From assembly GCA_037447655.1 (NCBI GenBank), contig JBBHKE010000766.1, forward strand, positions 143,209 to 207,208: a stretch of 64,000 bases of DNA, in the 5' to 3' direction. The notes below the pieces were generated by a model. It made no database searches and was not told the origin of the DNA. It saw only the letters and a program-made list of their open reading frames with translations. Origin of the DNA: Zygnema cylindricum. Its lineage: Eukaryota; Streptophyta; Zygnematophyceae; Zygnematales; Zygnemataceae. A program made the translations under genes and the position numbers. This document shows, piece after piece, positions 20,418 through 32,829 of the stretch; position 1 is the first letter of the stretch, and every line of letters begins with the position of its first letter.

Positions 20418-21394
20418 GGGCGTGTTCCCTTGTAACCAAAACTTTGAAACGCTACTTTGGATTTTAGCGCAGATTTTACGGTCTACCTTTCAAAGTGTGC
20501 ATTTGTCAATCATTACTTGCGCCTTCGTTACTTCAAATATGTGACAGCTGTAGACGTCAACAAAATGTGCGACTGTCTACGAAACGAAATGTGACGACTA
20601 CAAAACTTCCTAAAATTGGTGACGTATAAAAAAACGGCGACGGTTGTAGACATCGAGGTTTCTGTGACGTTGTAGTTGTTTGGGGTTTTGTGACATAGCG
20701 CAGTCATGCTGCCATGTGACGTCATCAGTGCGTAGATTTTCCGCCATGGTTTCCCGATTTCTTTTTCTTATCTTTTATTATTTGATATGCCATCAAAATT
20801 AGACCAAAAGTACTAAAATAAAAGAAATAAGAAAAAATATTTCATTCGGTATTATTATTGCTGCATCTCGTGTAAATATTAGAGAAAGAGGAGCGGTCGA
20901 GTGAGAGTGAGGGGGAGAGACAAGGACGACATAAAATTTTGCGAAGGACCCATGAATGAAAGTGGAGGTCCGAGACCCCAACGATTTTTTTCAGTACATG
21001 CTCGTCATTTTAGTACGAGCAGGTGAAAAAATAGAGTGTACTCCCCGTCGTTCAAAATTTTTGAAAACGTTTGACGCGTGCAATCCCACTTCTCTATTCG
21101 TCAATAGGGTATTATTTTGATAAAAATCAGGTCGCGATTTGATTTCAGTGTAAGTATGAAAATGACCTGGTAGTGGGTTGCGATGATGATAACGCCAAAT
21201 TGCCGTACTTTCCAAAATCCAAGATGACGCAAAATGTACTTTGTGTGTTTGCCCATTTTTCGTACGGCGTAATATTTTTCCGTGAAAACGACGCAAAATG
21301 TACTTTGTGTGTTTGCCCATTTTTCGTACGGCGTAATATTTTTCCGTGAAAACGACGGTGAAAAACCCTTACTTGAACACATGGGAACACGCCC
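20418..21394. mobile_element. PIF/Harbinger-like non-autonomous element
   Basis: Inverted ends GGGCGTGTTCCC(T)TGT and ACATGGGAACACGCCC. TAA lies left of the element, but the right side reads TGC, so the 3-bp duplication is not preserved. The subterminal arms are rich in GTGACG/CGTCAC words. An inverted relative with clean TAA duplications is at 37946-38892. No transposase is encoded; the overlapping small frames are translations of the repeat. Confidence 0.65.
21226..21353. repeat. Exact 64-bp tandem duplication
   Basis: Two units without a difference (21226-21289 and 21290-21353), each from GACGCAAAATGTAC to CCGTGAAAAC, inside the element at 20418-21394. Perfect identity implies a recent event. 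Confidence 0.95.
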
Positions 21395-21654
21395 TGCGAG
21401 TGAACGCGTATACATTTTCTTTGGTTAGCGTTGAGAGCCATTAGTAATTTTTATTCCATTCAATATTTAGGGTTGACCCTTTACTGTTTTAGGGTTGACT
21501 CTAAAATTGAGCTAAGAATCTGAGAGTAGTGACCCGAAAGAAACAAACGGTTTTCTTAAACGTCAAAACATATACTAAACTAGTACTCGACCTTAATTAA
21601 ATTTTTTTCTATTTATTATTTCCGTGGGATTTCCCACACTTCAAATTATTCAAG

Positions 21655-24600
21655 ATGGCAGATGGAACCGCGTCAAATTTTTTTGAGTTTACGGCGGATG
21701 AAGAAGCTACAATTCTGGGACATGATACTACTTCGATAGGTGTTTCCAAATCTTAAGAAGAATACCTTTAAAAATTTTGATTTGTGTGATGCAAACATCA
21801 TTTTTACGGACTGAAAACCAACAATGGGAATCTCCATTCACGAATGCAAATCTAGTTTTTAGGAATATAAATTAAATTTTTTGGAGTTCAATCTGGCTGC
21901 TATTGAAAAATTTGAGTATCACCTCAATCTATTGTTCTCAAAACTTAAGGTCGCACTAATTCTCAAAAGTTCGAACTTTATGCCTCAGTATGAAAGCTAC
22001 AGTAGTGTATGGTTCATGAGCTTTAATTTTATTTTATTTCCTTCTATTTAAATGTTAATCCCCTAAGTGTTGTGAAAGTACAGTATACTAAATACTGCGG
22101 CATTTGAGAAATAAAACTCCTGTCAGTTTGAGTTTTATTGTCTCTTGTCGACCATTCTGAAAAGTTTCGAGAAACCTAACCCAATTCTCTGTTTTTCCTG
22201 CCTACTTTTCTTTCTGTCAAAATTTGTATTGTTTTTTTTTTAGGGCTTTTTTATGAAGCTAGGGAATATAAGGCGAGCGATGCAAAAGAGCATCCGGCAG
22301 CCGCTGATATAATTAACATGCTTAACAGCCTTCTTAAAACAGCGATTGACCTGGGCGCCAGAACAATAACTTTATTAAGTGTAGGACTGTGGAAGCTTGC
22401 TCTCCTCAAACCAGGGGACATCGATTGGAAGTTTGGTGGATCCCCACTGACTGACAAGTGAGCGTCCTTTCTTTTCCCTGCACTGACTTGAGTCTGTTCT
22501 TGATTTTCTTTTTGCTAATAGAAACGGTTGATGGGAATTTCGATTTATTTTTGGGCTTGAATTTGTATCTGCAACAACTGCCCCTAAAGATATTTTCTTG
22601 TAGGTTCCTAACATGTGGGGAATGAGGGAATACAGAAAGGATCTTGAAGACATTCATTATTGGCTGCGATGGGCGTTGGAGGCCTATTCTCTGAAAGCAA
22701 CAGTAACAAATGAAGATCTGGCAAAAATCCTTGGGGTAAACTTCAGACTCCACGTAATACCTAATGGGCTTTTTTTTTTTGTGTCCGATGAAAGCCTAAC
22801 TTTTATGAACACTCTCAGGCAGCTTAGAGGGATGGCCAGAGACTTGTTTGAATGAGCTACTAGTTTTTTTTCCTTCGCTATTTCATGTTTTTTTTTTAAT
22901 TTAACTTGAAGACAATATACACTATTATTGATTTTAAAGGATTCCTTATCGACCTCTCTAATGGGATTTCTTTATGCATGTGCCCTCCCTACTTTTAAGT
23001 ACATAGGTGACTTCTAAAACAATTTTAACTATTCATATCTTTGCAGATTGAGGAAAAAGACAGCTTATCAAACAATCCAATCTCAAAATATGAAAAGCCG
23101 GCTTATTTTACAGCAGTTAACAGTCAGGAAAAGTGTTTGGTTTTATCAATTCGAGGATCTAGTAATCTTGTCGATTGGGCCACAAACCTCACTTCTCAAT
23201 CCAAAGAATTTGAAGAAAGGTACGAAAAAATCGTACCATCAACCACAGCCAATGCAGGTTTGAATGTAGTTCAGGTGAAAAAATCATGCGGCCCACATTA
23301 ATAACGGTGAGAACGTGAATTAGTGGAAATGATCCAAAATTATTTGGGCCCAAACTATTGACCGAAAGGAGGTAAAATTTGAGAATCTGAAATTACCATG
23401 GCCAACGCTAATGGTGTTATATGGTCTCCAAAACAGGAATAACAATCCCATGTCAATAGCAAGATTAGTTATCGTGTCATGTGAGCCTGTTTACATTTTT
23501 TTGGTTCTCTTGTGTTTGAAAAGTATGAAATGAATGGTTTGGACTGATTTGGCCTTTTTATGGATGTGATTGAAGCATTCAAACAGTTTTTTTGCATCTA
23601 ACTCTTCTCGTTTTTGTCAACAATAACAGGTACTTCCATGCAGGAATGCTCGACACCGCAATCTGGCTTGACAAAGAAGAGATTCCAAAACTGCAAAAAC
23701 TTTTGGAGCAAGAAAAATATAAGGTTACCTCCGCCATCTTTCCACAGCTTTGTTTTAATCAAAACATTAAGCAACTAAGGTTCAGTCAAGTGCAGTCTTG
23801 CTCTGAATTAAATGTTGTGAATCATTTTTACATCTTGGAATGATGCTACTTTGTTAATCTTGCCAATTTGTTCTCTCTCTACTACACTGTGGTATATTTA
23901 ACCCTAATAGCTATATAATGTAAGAACTTCAAGTTATCATTCCTTATTCGTACTTCTAGCTATGTTGTATTTTCCTGTTGGTCGGCGAGAACGAACATTT
24001 CTTACAGGTTGATTTAAATGGAGATCATAAAATACATGTTTATGTCTTTTTTTTATGCAACGAAGTGATTTTCCGTATGCATAACACCTCCAAGCTAATT
24101 CTAGATGAAAATCAGAAAAAATGAAACCAAGAATTCACTTTTTGGCTAGAATTCAGTCTACGTACTTTCTCGTGAGATTAGTAAACTATATCAAGATGCT
24201 ATTGGAGGTGGATTGGCGAATGCCATGAAATTATACACAAGAGAACGATCAATGCATTTGAAAGAGATATTGATTTGTATTTGGGATGATCTCATTAAGT
24301 GAGAAGAGTCACTTATATACAAAATATACAGTGCTAATTACTGTGGAGTAGTCTAAACATTCTATGGTACGTAGTAACAAAGGGTCCTAGTCTAGATTCT
24401 AATAAATGTATGTAAGACAAAAGAAAGACTGGACCGACGGTCAAAAGACTGGACCGACGACCAAAGGACTTTGTACGTAGAAAAGACTAGACCGACGTAT
24501 GTAATAAAAAGTACAAAAGACTGGACCGACGTAAAGAAGTACGGACAGGACCAAAAGCAAGTCTTCCAGATATGACGGCAAGACTTGACTGACGTAGGAA

Positions 24601-27600
24601 AATGAAAAGTACGGATGAGTGAACCGACGCTAAATGACCCTTAACACCCCCCCTCAATCGAAAGCTAGAAAATAGTTTGAGATGAAAACAAAGGAAATTT
24701 AGCCAGGAGGAAAAAGAAGACGAAGGCCAGAGGAGAGGCGGTGCTACTAAAAGTGAGGGGGATGAAGAGCCTTGGTGAGATAATCGACCACTTGGTCGGC
24801 GGATTTGACATAAAGAAACTAGAGGGTGCCATCCTCGATCGCTCTCGAGAGTAATGATACTGGATGTCGATGTGCTTCGTCCTTTTGTGGTGAACAGGAT
24901 TGCGGATCAAAGCAAGAGCTCATTGGGAATCACAAAAAATAGGAGTAGGAGCCGAAGGGGGGAATCCAAGATTGGAAAGCAGAGTGCGAAGCCAGACAGC
25001 TTCCTTGGCGGCGTGACAAGCAGCCATATATTCCGCCTCAGTGCTGGAGCAAGCGGTTGTAGGTTGTTTTCTGCTTGACCAAGAGATAACACCATTTCCC
25101 AAGAAGAAGCACGAGCCAGTGGTCGAACGGCGAGAAAGCTCATCTTGGGCCCAATCTGAATCAACAAAACCTGTGAGAGCACTAGAGCCAGAGGAAGAAT
25201 ATGTGAGACAAAGACTTTTAGTGCCCTGTAGATAACGAAAGACACGTTTGGCGGCGGCGAGATGATCAGGGGAAAGACGCTGGAGGAATTGACTAAGTTT
25301 AGTGATAGCAATTGCAATGTCAGGGCCGGTGGCCTGCATCGCGTACATAAGGGCCCCAACCATCGAGCGGTAAGTAGCATGGAGGAGGGGGGAGAGAAGG
25401 GAGTCAATGGAGGGGAGGAGAGGGGCATTGGCATCTAAAGGAGTGGAAAGGGACGAGCAGTCTGCCATGTCAAAGCGTTCTAGAAGATCGGAAATAAAGG
25501 TCTGAGAAAGGGTGCGAGCTGAGCGGTTACGAGAAACTTGAATGCCTAAGTAATATGAGAGTTCACCTAGATCGGCCATGTCAAAATGGTTGTGAAGGAG
25601 AGATTTGACATGAGAGATTTCAGGGAGGGAGGGACCAACAAGAAGGAGATCATCGACAAATATGGCAACAATGATCAAAGAAGAGCCAGAGCCACGAGAG
25701 TAAATGCTAAAATCGGCATCAATTCGGGTAAATCCTTCTTTCCTCATAATGGCATCTATGGTATGGTTCCATACACAAGGGGCATGTTTCAAGCCATAGA
25801 TCGTTTTAATGAGATGACAAACCAAATGTTCGGATCCAGGAGAAATATAGCCCTCAAGCTGATGCATGGAAATGTCTTTCGACAAAATACCATTTAGGAA
25901 AGCATTTTTAACATCCATCTGATGAACATGGAAATCATGTTCAGCAGCTAAAGCAAGTAAGGTGCGTAGAGAAGTTAACCGTGCAACTGGAGCAAAGGTT
26001 TCAATAAAATCTATACCTTCTATTTGGGAAAAGCCCTTCGCCACCAAGCGAGCTTTGTACTTGTCCACCGATCCATCCGCTTTTTGCTTTACACGGAAGA
26101 CCCATTTGGAGCCGATTGCCTTTCATCCTTGGGGAAGGGGAACAAGATTCCATGATTTGTTAGAAATTAAGGCATTGAATTCCGCATCAGCGGCGGTCTT
26201 CCACAAGGAGGCATAAGGACGTTTTAGGGCGGTTTTGAGAGAGAGAGGGGCGGAAAAAAGAGAGGCAGAGGCCCCACCGAGTAAGCATAAGCAAGAGAGG
26301 CATGGCCTATGGAGGTAATAAGCTGAGAGGGGGGGACTCTAGGGCGTGAAGGGTTTCGCAAGGTAAAAAAGAGGTCTCAGGAAGAGATGAAGACTCAGGC
26401 TCAGGAAGAGGGAAAGTCTCAGGAACAGGCAAAGGCCCAGGAAGAGGCGAGTGGGAAAAAATTGTGGGAGAAAGATTGTCAAAAAGAGGATCATTTTGGG
26501 ATAGAGGGAGAGAGAGGTTAGTATCGTCTAAATTTGTGACAAGGTGGAGAGGAAGGGCGACTGATTGACAGGCAGGCGGCTGATTGACTGGCAGGAGTGA
26601 TGAGAGCAGCCGGGAAATGAAGGGGGTTTGGAGAAGATGGAGGAGAGGAATTTGAAGAGTGGGAGGGCAAAAATTGGGGAAGAGGAGGAAGAGTTGGCTG
26701 ACTAAAGGTAGAGGGGGGGGAAGGTGTAAGGTATGTGAGGTCATATGGTTGAAGAGAGTGGGGGGGGAGGCTTGGAGGAAGAGGGTCATGGAGGGTGAGA
26801 GAAGGAAATTCGGATAGTGGGGGAAGAGGAGAGGGAAAAGGCGAGCGTGACAAAGTTTGAAGGAGTGGCGTTTCGTTGAAAATTACTTCCCTAGTGGTAA
26901 TGACGCGATTTTGAGAAGGACTCCAAATACGGTAGGCTTTGGAATTTGGAGCGTACCCAACGAAAATACCGCGAAATGCGCGAGCGCCCAATTTCCCATC
27001 CGATTGAAGGAGATCTTTGTACCACGCCTCACATCCAAATATTCGAAGCTGGCTAATATCTGGTTTGAAAGAGGACCACGCTTCCATTGGAGTAGATTTG
27101 GGTAAAGAATTAGTAGGACAAAGATTGCGTATGTAGTTGGCGCAAACGACAGCCTCTACCCGAAATTCGTACGGCGAATTTGAAAAGTAAAGCATTGAAT
27201 GCAACATGTCATGTAATGTGCGATTGTACCTTTCTGCGACGCCGTTTCGTTGAGGCGTATGAGGCCCTGTTAAGTGACGCGCGATTCCGTGTTGCGTAAG
27301 AAAATTTGGAAATTGAGCGGACAAAAGTTCGCCACCATTGTCGCTTCGCAAGACCTTGATTCGTCTGTTGTGAAAAGTTTCTGCCAACGCCTTAAATTCT
27401 TGAAAACGTGCAAATGCGTCAGATTTATGACATATTGGATACACGTGTGAAAAACGAGTGGCGTGGTCAATGAAAGAGACAAAATACAGAAATCCACTAT
27501 AGCTGCGCGTGCGCATCGGACCACACACGTCAGTATGTACAAGTGCAAGTGGTTGAGTAATTTCAGTAGTGCTAGTGGGAAAAGGGTGACGCGTCATTTT

Positions 27601-30600
27601 GCCTTGCACGCAACCATGACAAAAATCCAAAGATTTGTTAGAAAATGAATTTAATCCGGTTACAAGATTTGACAAAGTACGCAAACTATCGTCATTCAAA
27701 TGACCGTATCTTAAATGCCAAAGTGGGAAACTGTCAACGCTAGTATTTAAAGCAAATATTTTTGGTGTACTATAAGATTTTAGGACGTACATAGAATCGT
27801 GTGCTAGGCCAAAACCTACAGTAATATTGTTTTTTCTATCAATAAACGTTACTCTATCATTATTAAATTCAACCCTTAAACCGTCAGACGTGGCCACTTT
27901 CACTAAAATTAAATTTCTAGCTAGACCGGGTACAAAAAGTATGTTGCGAATGTGGACAGACGCATTAGGGACATGTACGTTGCCAGAATGAGTAGCCAAT
28001 AGAATGCGGTCGTCTCCTAAGCGAATTTGCATAGGAGATGATAAAGGACAAAGGTGAGTGAACGAATCCGATTTGGGTGACAGGTGGTGACTAGCACCAC
28101 TGTCGATTAGCCAATCGTCTGGGGTGTGAGATAAAAAAGCGTACCCTTGTGGAAAATGAGTTTACGCAGGGACAGAATGTGGGACATGATGTGCGACATT
28201 TCCATATCTGAATTCTGGTGAGGCGGGGAGTATAAAAGGGGTACTTATTGGTGTGAGATAATTTGAGGGAAAATGGGAGGGGGAAACAACCGGCCAAGGG
28301 AGGTTAACGGAGGGTGAGGAGGCATAAAGCGCCACGGCGTTAGAAGATTAAGAGAGGTGTGGAGAAGGAGGAAAGTGATAAGGATAGGAAAAATATGGAG
28401 CATAAGAAAGGTGCGGAGGGGGTGGAGGGGTGGGTAGGACCGGTGGGGTGGCTTGGGTGATTTTGGCATCCCCACTATTTTTGGTGGGATTGGAAGCCTC
28501 GGCCGCCTTGCGCCTAGCCAATTTGCGACATTTTTCAATGGCATGTCCATTTATTTTGCAATAAGCACAAAATAAACGTTGCACCCCCCTGAGTTAGATG
28601 TGTAATTTGCAGCAACAAGAGCATTTGCATGAAAGAGATTTGGAGCGGAAAAAGAAAGAATTTTTGTCTCTTCATGCAAAAGCTTGGTACAAAGGGTGTG
28701 AAAATGAATGGATTGGTCTAGATTGTCAAACGAAGAAATGAAAGGGGAAAGGGTTTCAGGAAGTCCTCCCAAAAGGGTAGAGGAGAGATCCTCGTCGGAA
28801 AGCTGCACGCCAATCATGGTGCACTTTCCAGCCGACAATTCGACCGTGCTAATCCTATCTTGCATGGAGTCCGTTGGCTTTTTGATGGAATTAAAAAATG
28901 CTCGTTTTTGAATTCGGCGGAGGGCCCATCCGGTTTGAATATAAGCCGCTTGAAGACAGTTCCAAGCCTCGGCGGAAGAAGAGGCGCCACGAATAAGATG
29001 AGTGCGCTCAGTAGTAAGTGACATTAATAGGCGAGCGTGCGAATCCTCATCCTTTTGTTTCCATGTAGCTATTTCCAACTCTTTGCTAGATTTTTGTGCT
29101 GGTGTATTAGTAGATGAAAGAATAGGAGGTTTTGAAATTCCTATAAAGTGATCCCAAATCTTCTCGTGTTTGAAAAAATGCATGGCTGAGAAAGACCAAT
29201 CATGGAAGTTTTGGCCATCAAACTTCTAGATGCTATTAGAAGTGGCATGGCCGGGCCCATAACCTATTGGAGGTGGATTGGCGGATGCCATGAAATTAAA
29301 CACAAGAGAAGGATCAATGCATTTGAAACAGATATTGATTTGTATTTGGGATGATCTCATTAAGTGAGAAGAGTCACTTATATACAAAATATACAGTGCT
29401 AATTACTGTGGAGTAGTCTAAACGTTCTACGGTACGTAGTAACAAAGGGTCCAAGTCTAGATTCTAATAAATGTATGTAAGACAAAAAAAGACAGGACCG
29501 ACGGTCAAAAGACTGGACCGACGGTCAAGATACAAAATATACAGTGCTAATTACTGTGGAGTAGTCTAAACGTTCTAGGTACGTAGTAACAAAGGGTCCA
29601 AGTCTAGATTCTAATAAATGTATGTAAGACAAAAAAAAACAGGACCGACGGTCAAAAGATTGGACCGACGGTCAAGACTTTGTACGTAGAAAAAACTAGA
29701 CCGACGTATGTAATAAAAAGTACAAAATACTGGACCGACGTAAAGAGGTACGGACAGGACCAAAAGTAAGTCTTCCGGACATGACAGCAAGACTTAACTG
29801 ACGTAGGAAAATGAAGAGTACGGATGAGTGAACCGACGCTAAATGACCCTTAACAGATGCACCACACTTGAATAAGAAAACCACACTCCATTGCCAATTA
29901 TTTTGGTTAAGCTTCAAACAAAAATGCTAAAAGTAATTGAGCAAGGCTTGAGTGAACAGTGGCCAATGAAGTACATGTTTTTACTCTGGTTCATTTTTTT
30001 TCTGATTGTCGTTTTTTGTCTCTTTGCAGGATTATGATCTTGTGTTGACTGGACATTCCTTGGGAGCTAGCGTCGCCTCTATCCTTACATTTATTCTTTG
30101 CAATTCCAAAAAAATGCCAGACCGTACCAAAATAAAGTGTTGGGCCAATGCCTGCCCCGCATTTTTTGACTTGGAGCTCGTTGAAGAATACGCACCTTTC
30201 ATCCAAGTAAGTACATGAAGAGATCTTGAGGCTGAATTAATGGCTAAAATGAGGAGGAAACTATCCGTTAACTATTGGATAGACTTGAGAGGAGATTTTT
30301 GAGCCGAACTGATGGTTAGAAAGCAAATCTAAGTTTTTCAAAAGCGCAAACGCCTGTCATCTACTTTGCCATATTTTTTGGACTTTTGGGTAAATGATTA
30401 TTATCAAACCACGCCATCTCTGGGCCCTAATTTACTTTATCCAAAGCTTCTTTGAAGAGTTGTCAATGATACCGTTTACATCGTCAGGTCGAACATTCAA
30501 ATGGTGCATAAAAAAGAAACGCTTGTTTCCTTAAATCACTTAAGCTTTTTACCTATATTTGGATGTTATTGTTGGTTAATTCTTTCAAGGGAAGACATAA

Positions 30601-32050
30601 CCTAAAACTTCGTTGTGTGTGTTTTAGCCTATGGAATATAATTAGTTTTCTTCGATTTGTTACCAATCATACTTTGCTTTCTTCTTTTGTTGTAGAATAT
30701 CATTGCAACATCCTCGTCATTTTTAATTGCTTTGAAGTTTGAATTCTATTATAAATTTGTCACAAAAGTTCGGTAACAATTATTTATCCCCGTTAAGAAT
30801 TTTCGACAAACTTGGAAAAGTGGGCATATAAAGAGCATTTTAAAATTTTACTCAATTGGAAACATAATAAGAATGATGCTTAGCTTATGAAGCGCGAGGA
30901 GTACAAACACGGTCTGCCTTATTGCTTTGCCCTTTCTTTTAAATATTCATAACTCACTTTGTTCTCATTTTCATGGACAGGATGACATAGTGCCACGTGT
31001 GGTGATGCCCTCAAGACACTAGCAGAGGACTTAGAAAAAACCAACGGGTGAGTTCGACCCACATATATCTTGGTCTTAATCGTGACATAGCTTAACAAGC
31101 ACCCATTGATTTAGATAGAAATCTGGGTTGTTTGAATACTTTTGTTCATTTCTTTTCTTTTTTGTTGTCATCTTGTCGCAAAATAAAAAATCAAGTTTTC
31201 TAATTTTGCTTTTATTAATATCCTTTTCTTGCGATTTTTTTTTTTGCATAAACAAAATGCACATTTGAAGTGTTATTTTTGCACTAGACCTATTTTAATG
31301 CTTTAGTGCACATAGTATGGGCGCAAAAAATTGCAGTTTTTTTTGTGGTTTAAAGTTCATTATTCATCACCAATCATATTGAATTTTGTGTGGTATGGTT
31401 GTGTTGATTTTATTGTGGTCGTATTTCATTATTCCAATTTGCAACGGCTCTCCGAAGTTATCAATGACAAAGTGTTTGAATTCTTCTTCGGTTCCAAAGA
31501 AAGAATTTCGCAATTTTTATCAAAAGGTGAGGGAGTGGAGAGAAAATGTGAGTTCTTTCACTGTTCAAGTAGTTTGAGAAATGAAGTGAGGAATTGAAAA
31601 ATCCTCCCATAGTTGTTATGATTGAGAAAGTAAATGACAAGAAAGACTATGAGGGAGGATTTGGAACCTTTTTGTTGTTGTTCTGACAATATTTCATTAC
31701 ATTTCCCCCTTTTTTTTTTCGTTGCGGGTTTGTACCAGGTGTTTTAACTGCGCCCGGAACTTTGTACCACATTGCGAAAGAGGATCTTGCTCCTAGAAAG
31801 CAAAGTCTCACTAATAGTGAAGACGGACATGTGTCGCCGGAGTCTATTGAACACTTTCAAACATTGACTATGAGTAAGAAGTACAAAGAGGGCCTCAAAA
31901 ATCTTGAGGGAAAATACAAACCTCAAAAAGGAAATGATCATAAACCTCGATTTGACAAAATAATAGTTTTTAGAAACAATAATGTCAGATCATTACCCTG
32001 ACGCCTATAAAGTTGGAATTCTCGAAGTACTGGAAGCATATGGCGCATGA
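21655..32050 (+). CDS. Class-3 (alpha/beta hydrolase) lipase gene, about nine exons, damaged
   Basis: Likely exons: 21655-21739, 22244-22458, 22604-22735, 23047-23274, 23630-23723, 30030-30206, 30981-31047, 31444-31526, 31739-32050; about 460 residues. Lipase_3 hallmarks in order: CLVLSIRGSSNLVDWATN (oxyanion strand), HAGMLDTAIWL, the nucleophile elbow TGHSLGAS (Ser codon 30057), the Asp motif DDIVPR (30981) and the His motif SDHYPDAY (His codon 31991). The triad suggests an acylglycerol lipase, perhaps of the sn-1 diacylglycerol lipase group. Defects: the exon 2 donor lacks the first G (AAG then TGAGC); exon 7 has a one-base loss after DDIVPR; the exon 8 acceptor reads GCA rather than GCAG; exon 9 shifts frame before the His motif; the exon 4-5 phases do not match with the best sites. 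Either a young pseudogene or uncorrected sequence errors. Exon 1 is the least certain. Intron 5 holds element D. Confidence 0.8.
24200..24646 (-). repeat. 3' LTR of element D
   Basis: 447 bp from TATTGGAGGTGG (plus strand) to CCCTTAACA. Followed by the C-rich complement of the purine tract. It has short GACCGACG repeats (GGACCGACGGTCAAAAGACT). Confidence 0.9.
24665..26200 (-). pseudogene. pol: Element D reverse transcriptase and RNase H
   Basis: Long minus frame 26068-24920: YKARLVAKGFSQIEGIDF, MDVKNAFLNGILSKDISM, TIYGLKHAPCVWN, the catalytic box VAIFVDDLLLV, GALMYAMQATGPDIA, then RNase H (GFVDSDWAQDELS, STEAEYMAA, FCDSQ). An in-frame TGA follows CDSQ where Gly is normal. The DNA beyond still encodes ALALIRNPVHHKRTKHIDIQ, and a frameshift then breaks the C-terminal tether. 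Upstream (26069-26200) SKWVFRVKQKADGS is present after a stop. It copies element RNA into DNA by homology to copia RT; here inactive in RNase H. Confidence 0.88.
26518..28130 (-). pseudogene. pol: Element D protease and integrase
   Basis: The protease Asp motif region (WLIDSGASHH, about 28090-28120) is followed after a frame break by the long frame 28032-26518: FVPGLARNLILV, the GAG-pre-integrase WHLRYGHLNDDSLRTL with CHGCVQGK, and the integrase core with Asp in HTDVCGPMR, Asp in RSDNGGELL and Glu in NGVAERYNRTLHDM, all in one frame. The C-terminal GYAPNSKAYRIW segment follows, then a Pro/Ser-rich linker (26307-26789 also open in a second frame). This integrase reading frame looks intact over about 500 codons. 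Confidence 0.88.
28245..29183 (-). pseudogene. gag: Element D gag
   Basis: Frame 29183-28551 begins MHFFKHEKIWDHFIGI and contains the UBN2-type gag core (WNCLQAAYIQTGWALRRIQ, LLGGLPETLSPFISSF). The frame breaks near 28570. The next frame supplies the zinc knuckle C-x2-C-x4-H-x4-C (CAYCKINGHAIEKC) and a Pro-rich tail (PPPPPHLSY). Gag packages element RNA in copia-type particles; the break prevents a full product. Confidence 0.82.
29244..29264 (-). other. Primer-binding site of element D (half-tRNA type)
   Basis: On the minus strand GGTTATGGGCCC directly follows the LTR end. Twelve bases match the complement of the initiator tRNA-Met anticodon region. Confidence 0.75.
29265..29855 (-). repeat. 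5' LTR of element D with 148-bp tandem duplication
   Basis: Matches the 3' LTR but carries a head-to-tail duplication of about 148 bp (29383-29530, then 29531 to about 29676) covering the TACAAAATATACAGTGC to GGTCAAGA part. This accounts for its 591-bp length against 447 bp. Confidence 0.88.
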
Positions 32051-32640
32051 GCTAAAAGTGCATTGTAAAATGGGGCGAATCGATCCTTCGGTGAATGGGC
32101 ATGTATATCGGGTCGAGCTTGAAGTTTTCTGTTTGGTTCAAGTAATTATGTGTTTTACGGTCTTATGGTTCTTTATTTAGTGCGTAGTACATGGTACTGT
32201 ACTTGTAGCTTCGGTCTTACGCACATTTTGTTTCGTTACGTCGGCCCTGTGTATATTTATTACTTTGTACGGTTTAATGTTGTTTCGATTGGTCAATTAT
32301 TTATTAGTGCGTTGTATGATCGCACTAGTATTTGTTGTTTCGTATTGCTTGGTGCCTCATGTTTTGGTTATGTTGTTGTGCACGGCAAGTTAGATAGAAT
32401 GTACTTAACGAGCTTCATATTGGTTGCTTAGTATCCTTGTATTACTCTTGAGGTATAGAGGTGTGTTAGTGAGTGAGGGAATTATGTGGTGGGAGAAATA
32501 TTTCGGCTAATATAAATTTATTCTTTTGGTCGAAATCTCTCATATCTTATGTTGAATGCGTTTGGTTTTTTTATCGTGGTGTTCCCTTTGAGTAATTTTT
32601 TGCCAATTTATCCATCCTATTAATATGAAAGGAGAAGTTT
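32051..32640. other. Downstream flank of the lipase gene
   Basis: AT-rich; presumably 3' UTR then intergenic. No clear poly(A) signal can be singled out, and the 93-codon frame at 32150-32431 has no recognisable features. Confidence 0.4.
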
Positions 32641-32828
32641 GAGGCAGGGCCCACATCAGTATCCGAACCCACTCAATCTAAAATTCTGCCAGATTCCTGG
32701 ATGGATTCGGGATGTCAAATTTGGGGTCAGCCGGATTCCGGCCGTTGATTTAAAAAAGACAAGTAAAATCTAGTAACGGCCGGTAATTAAAAACTAAAAA
32801 ATTGAAGGTTTCAGAGGTAAGTATCGCT
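32640..32828. mobile_element. Decayed remnant of the CAGAGG hAT-like MITE
   Basis: Carries diverged versions of the GGATTCGG...CAAATTTGGGG...GGTTGATT and AAAACTAAAAAATTG segments of the element at 73-641, and ends near TTCAGAGGT. No target duplication found. Confidence 0.5.
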
Positions 32829-32829
32829 A

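Larger units (their letters stand above)
24200..29855 (-). mobile_element. Ty1/copia element D in lipase intron 5
   Basis: Bounded by the duplication GATGC (24195-24199 and 29856-29860). On the minus strand the 5' LTR is 29265-29855 and the 3' LTR is 24200-24646; they begin TGTTAAGGGTC and end AATA. Primer site GGTTATGGGCCC at 29253-29264, PPT at 24647-24653. It lies antisense to the lipase. Coding content is the best preserved of all elements here but has at least two stops and two frameshifts. Confidence 0.93.

Noticed and set aside
21101-21441. Three overlapping minus frames of about 100 codons
   Set aside because: They read through an exact 64-bp tandem duplication inside a Harbinger-like element; the frames repeat the same residues.
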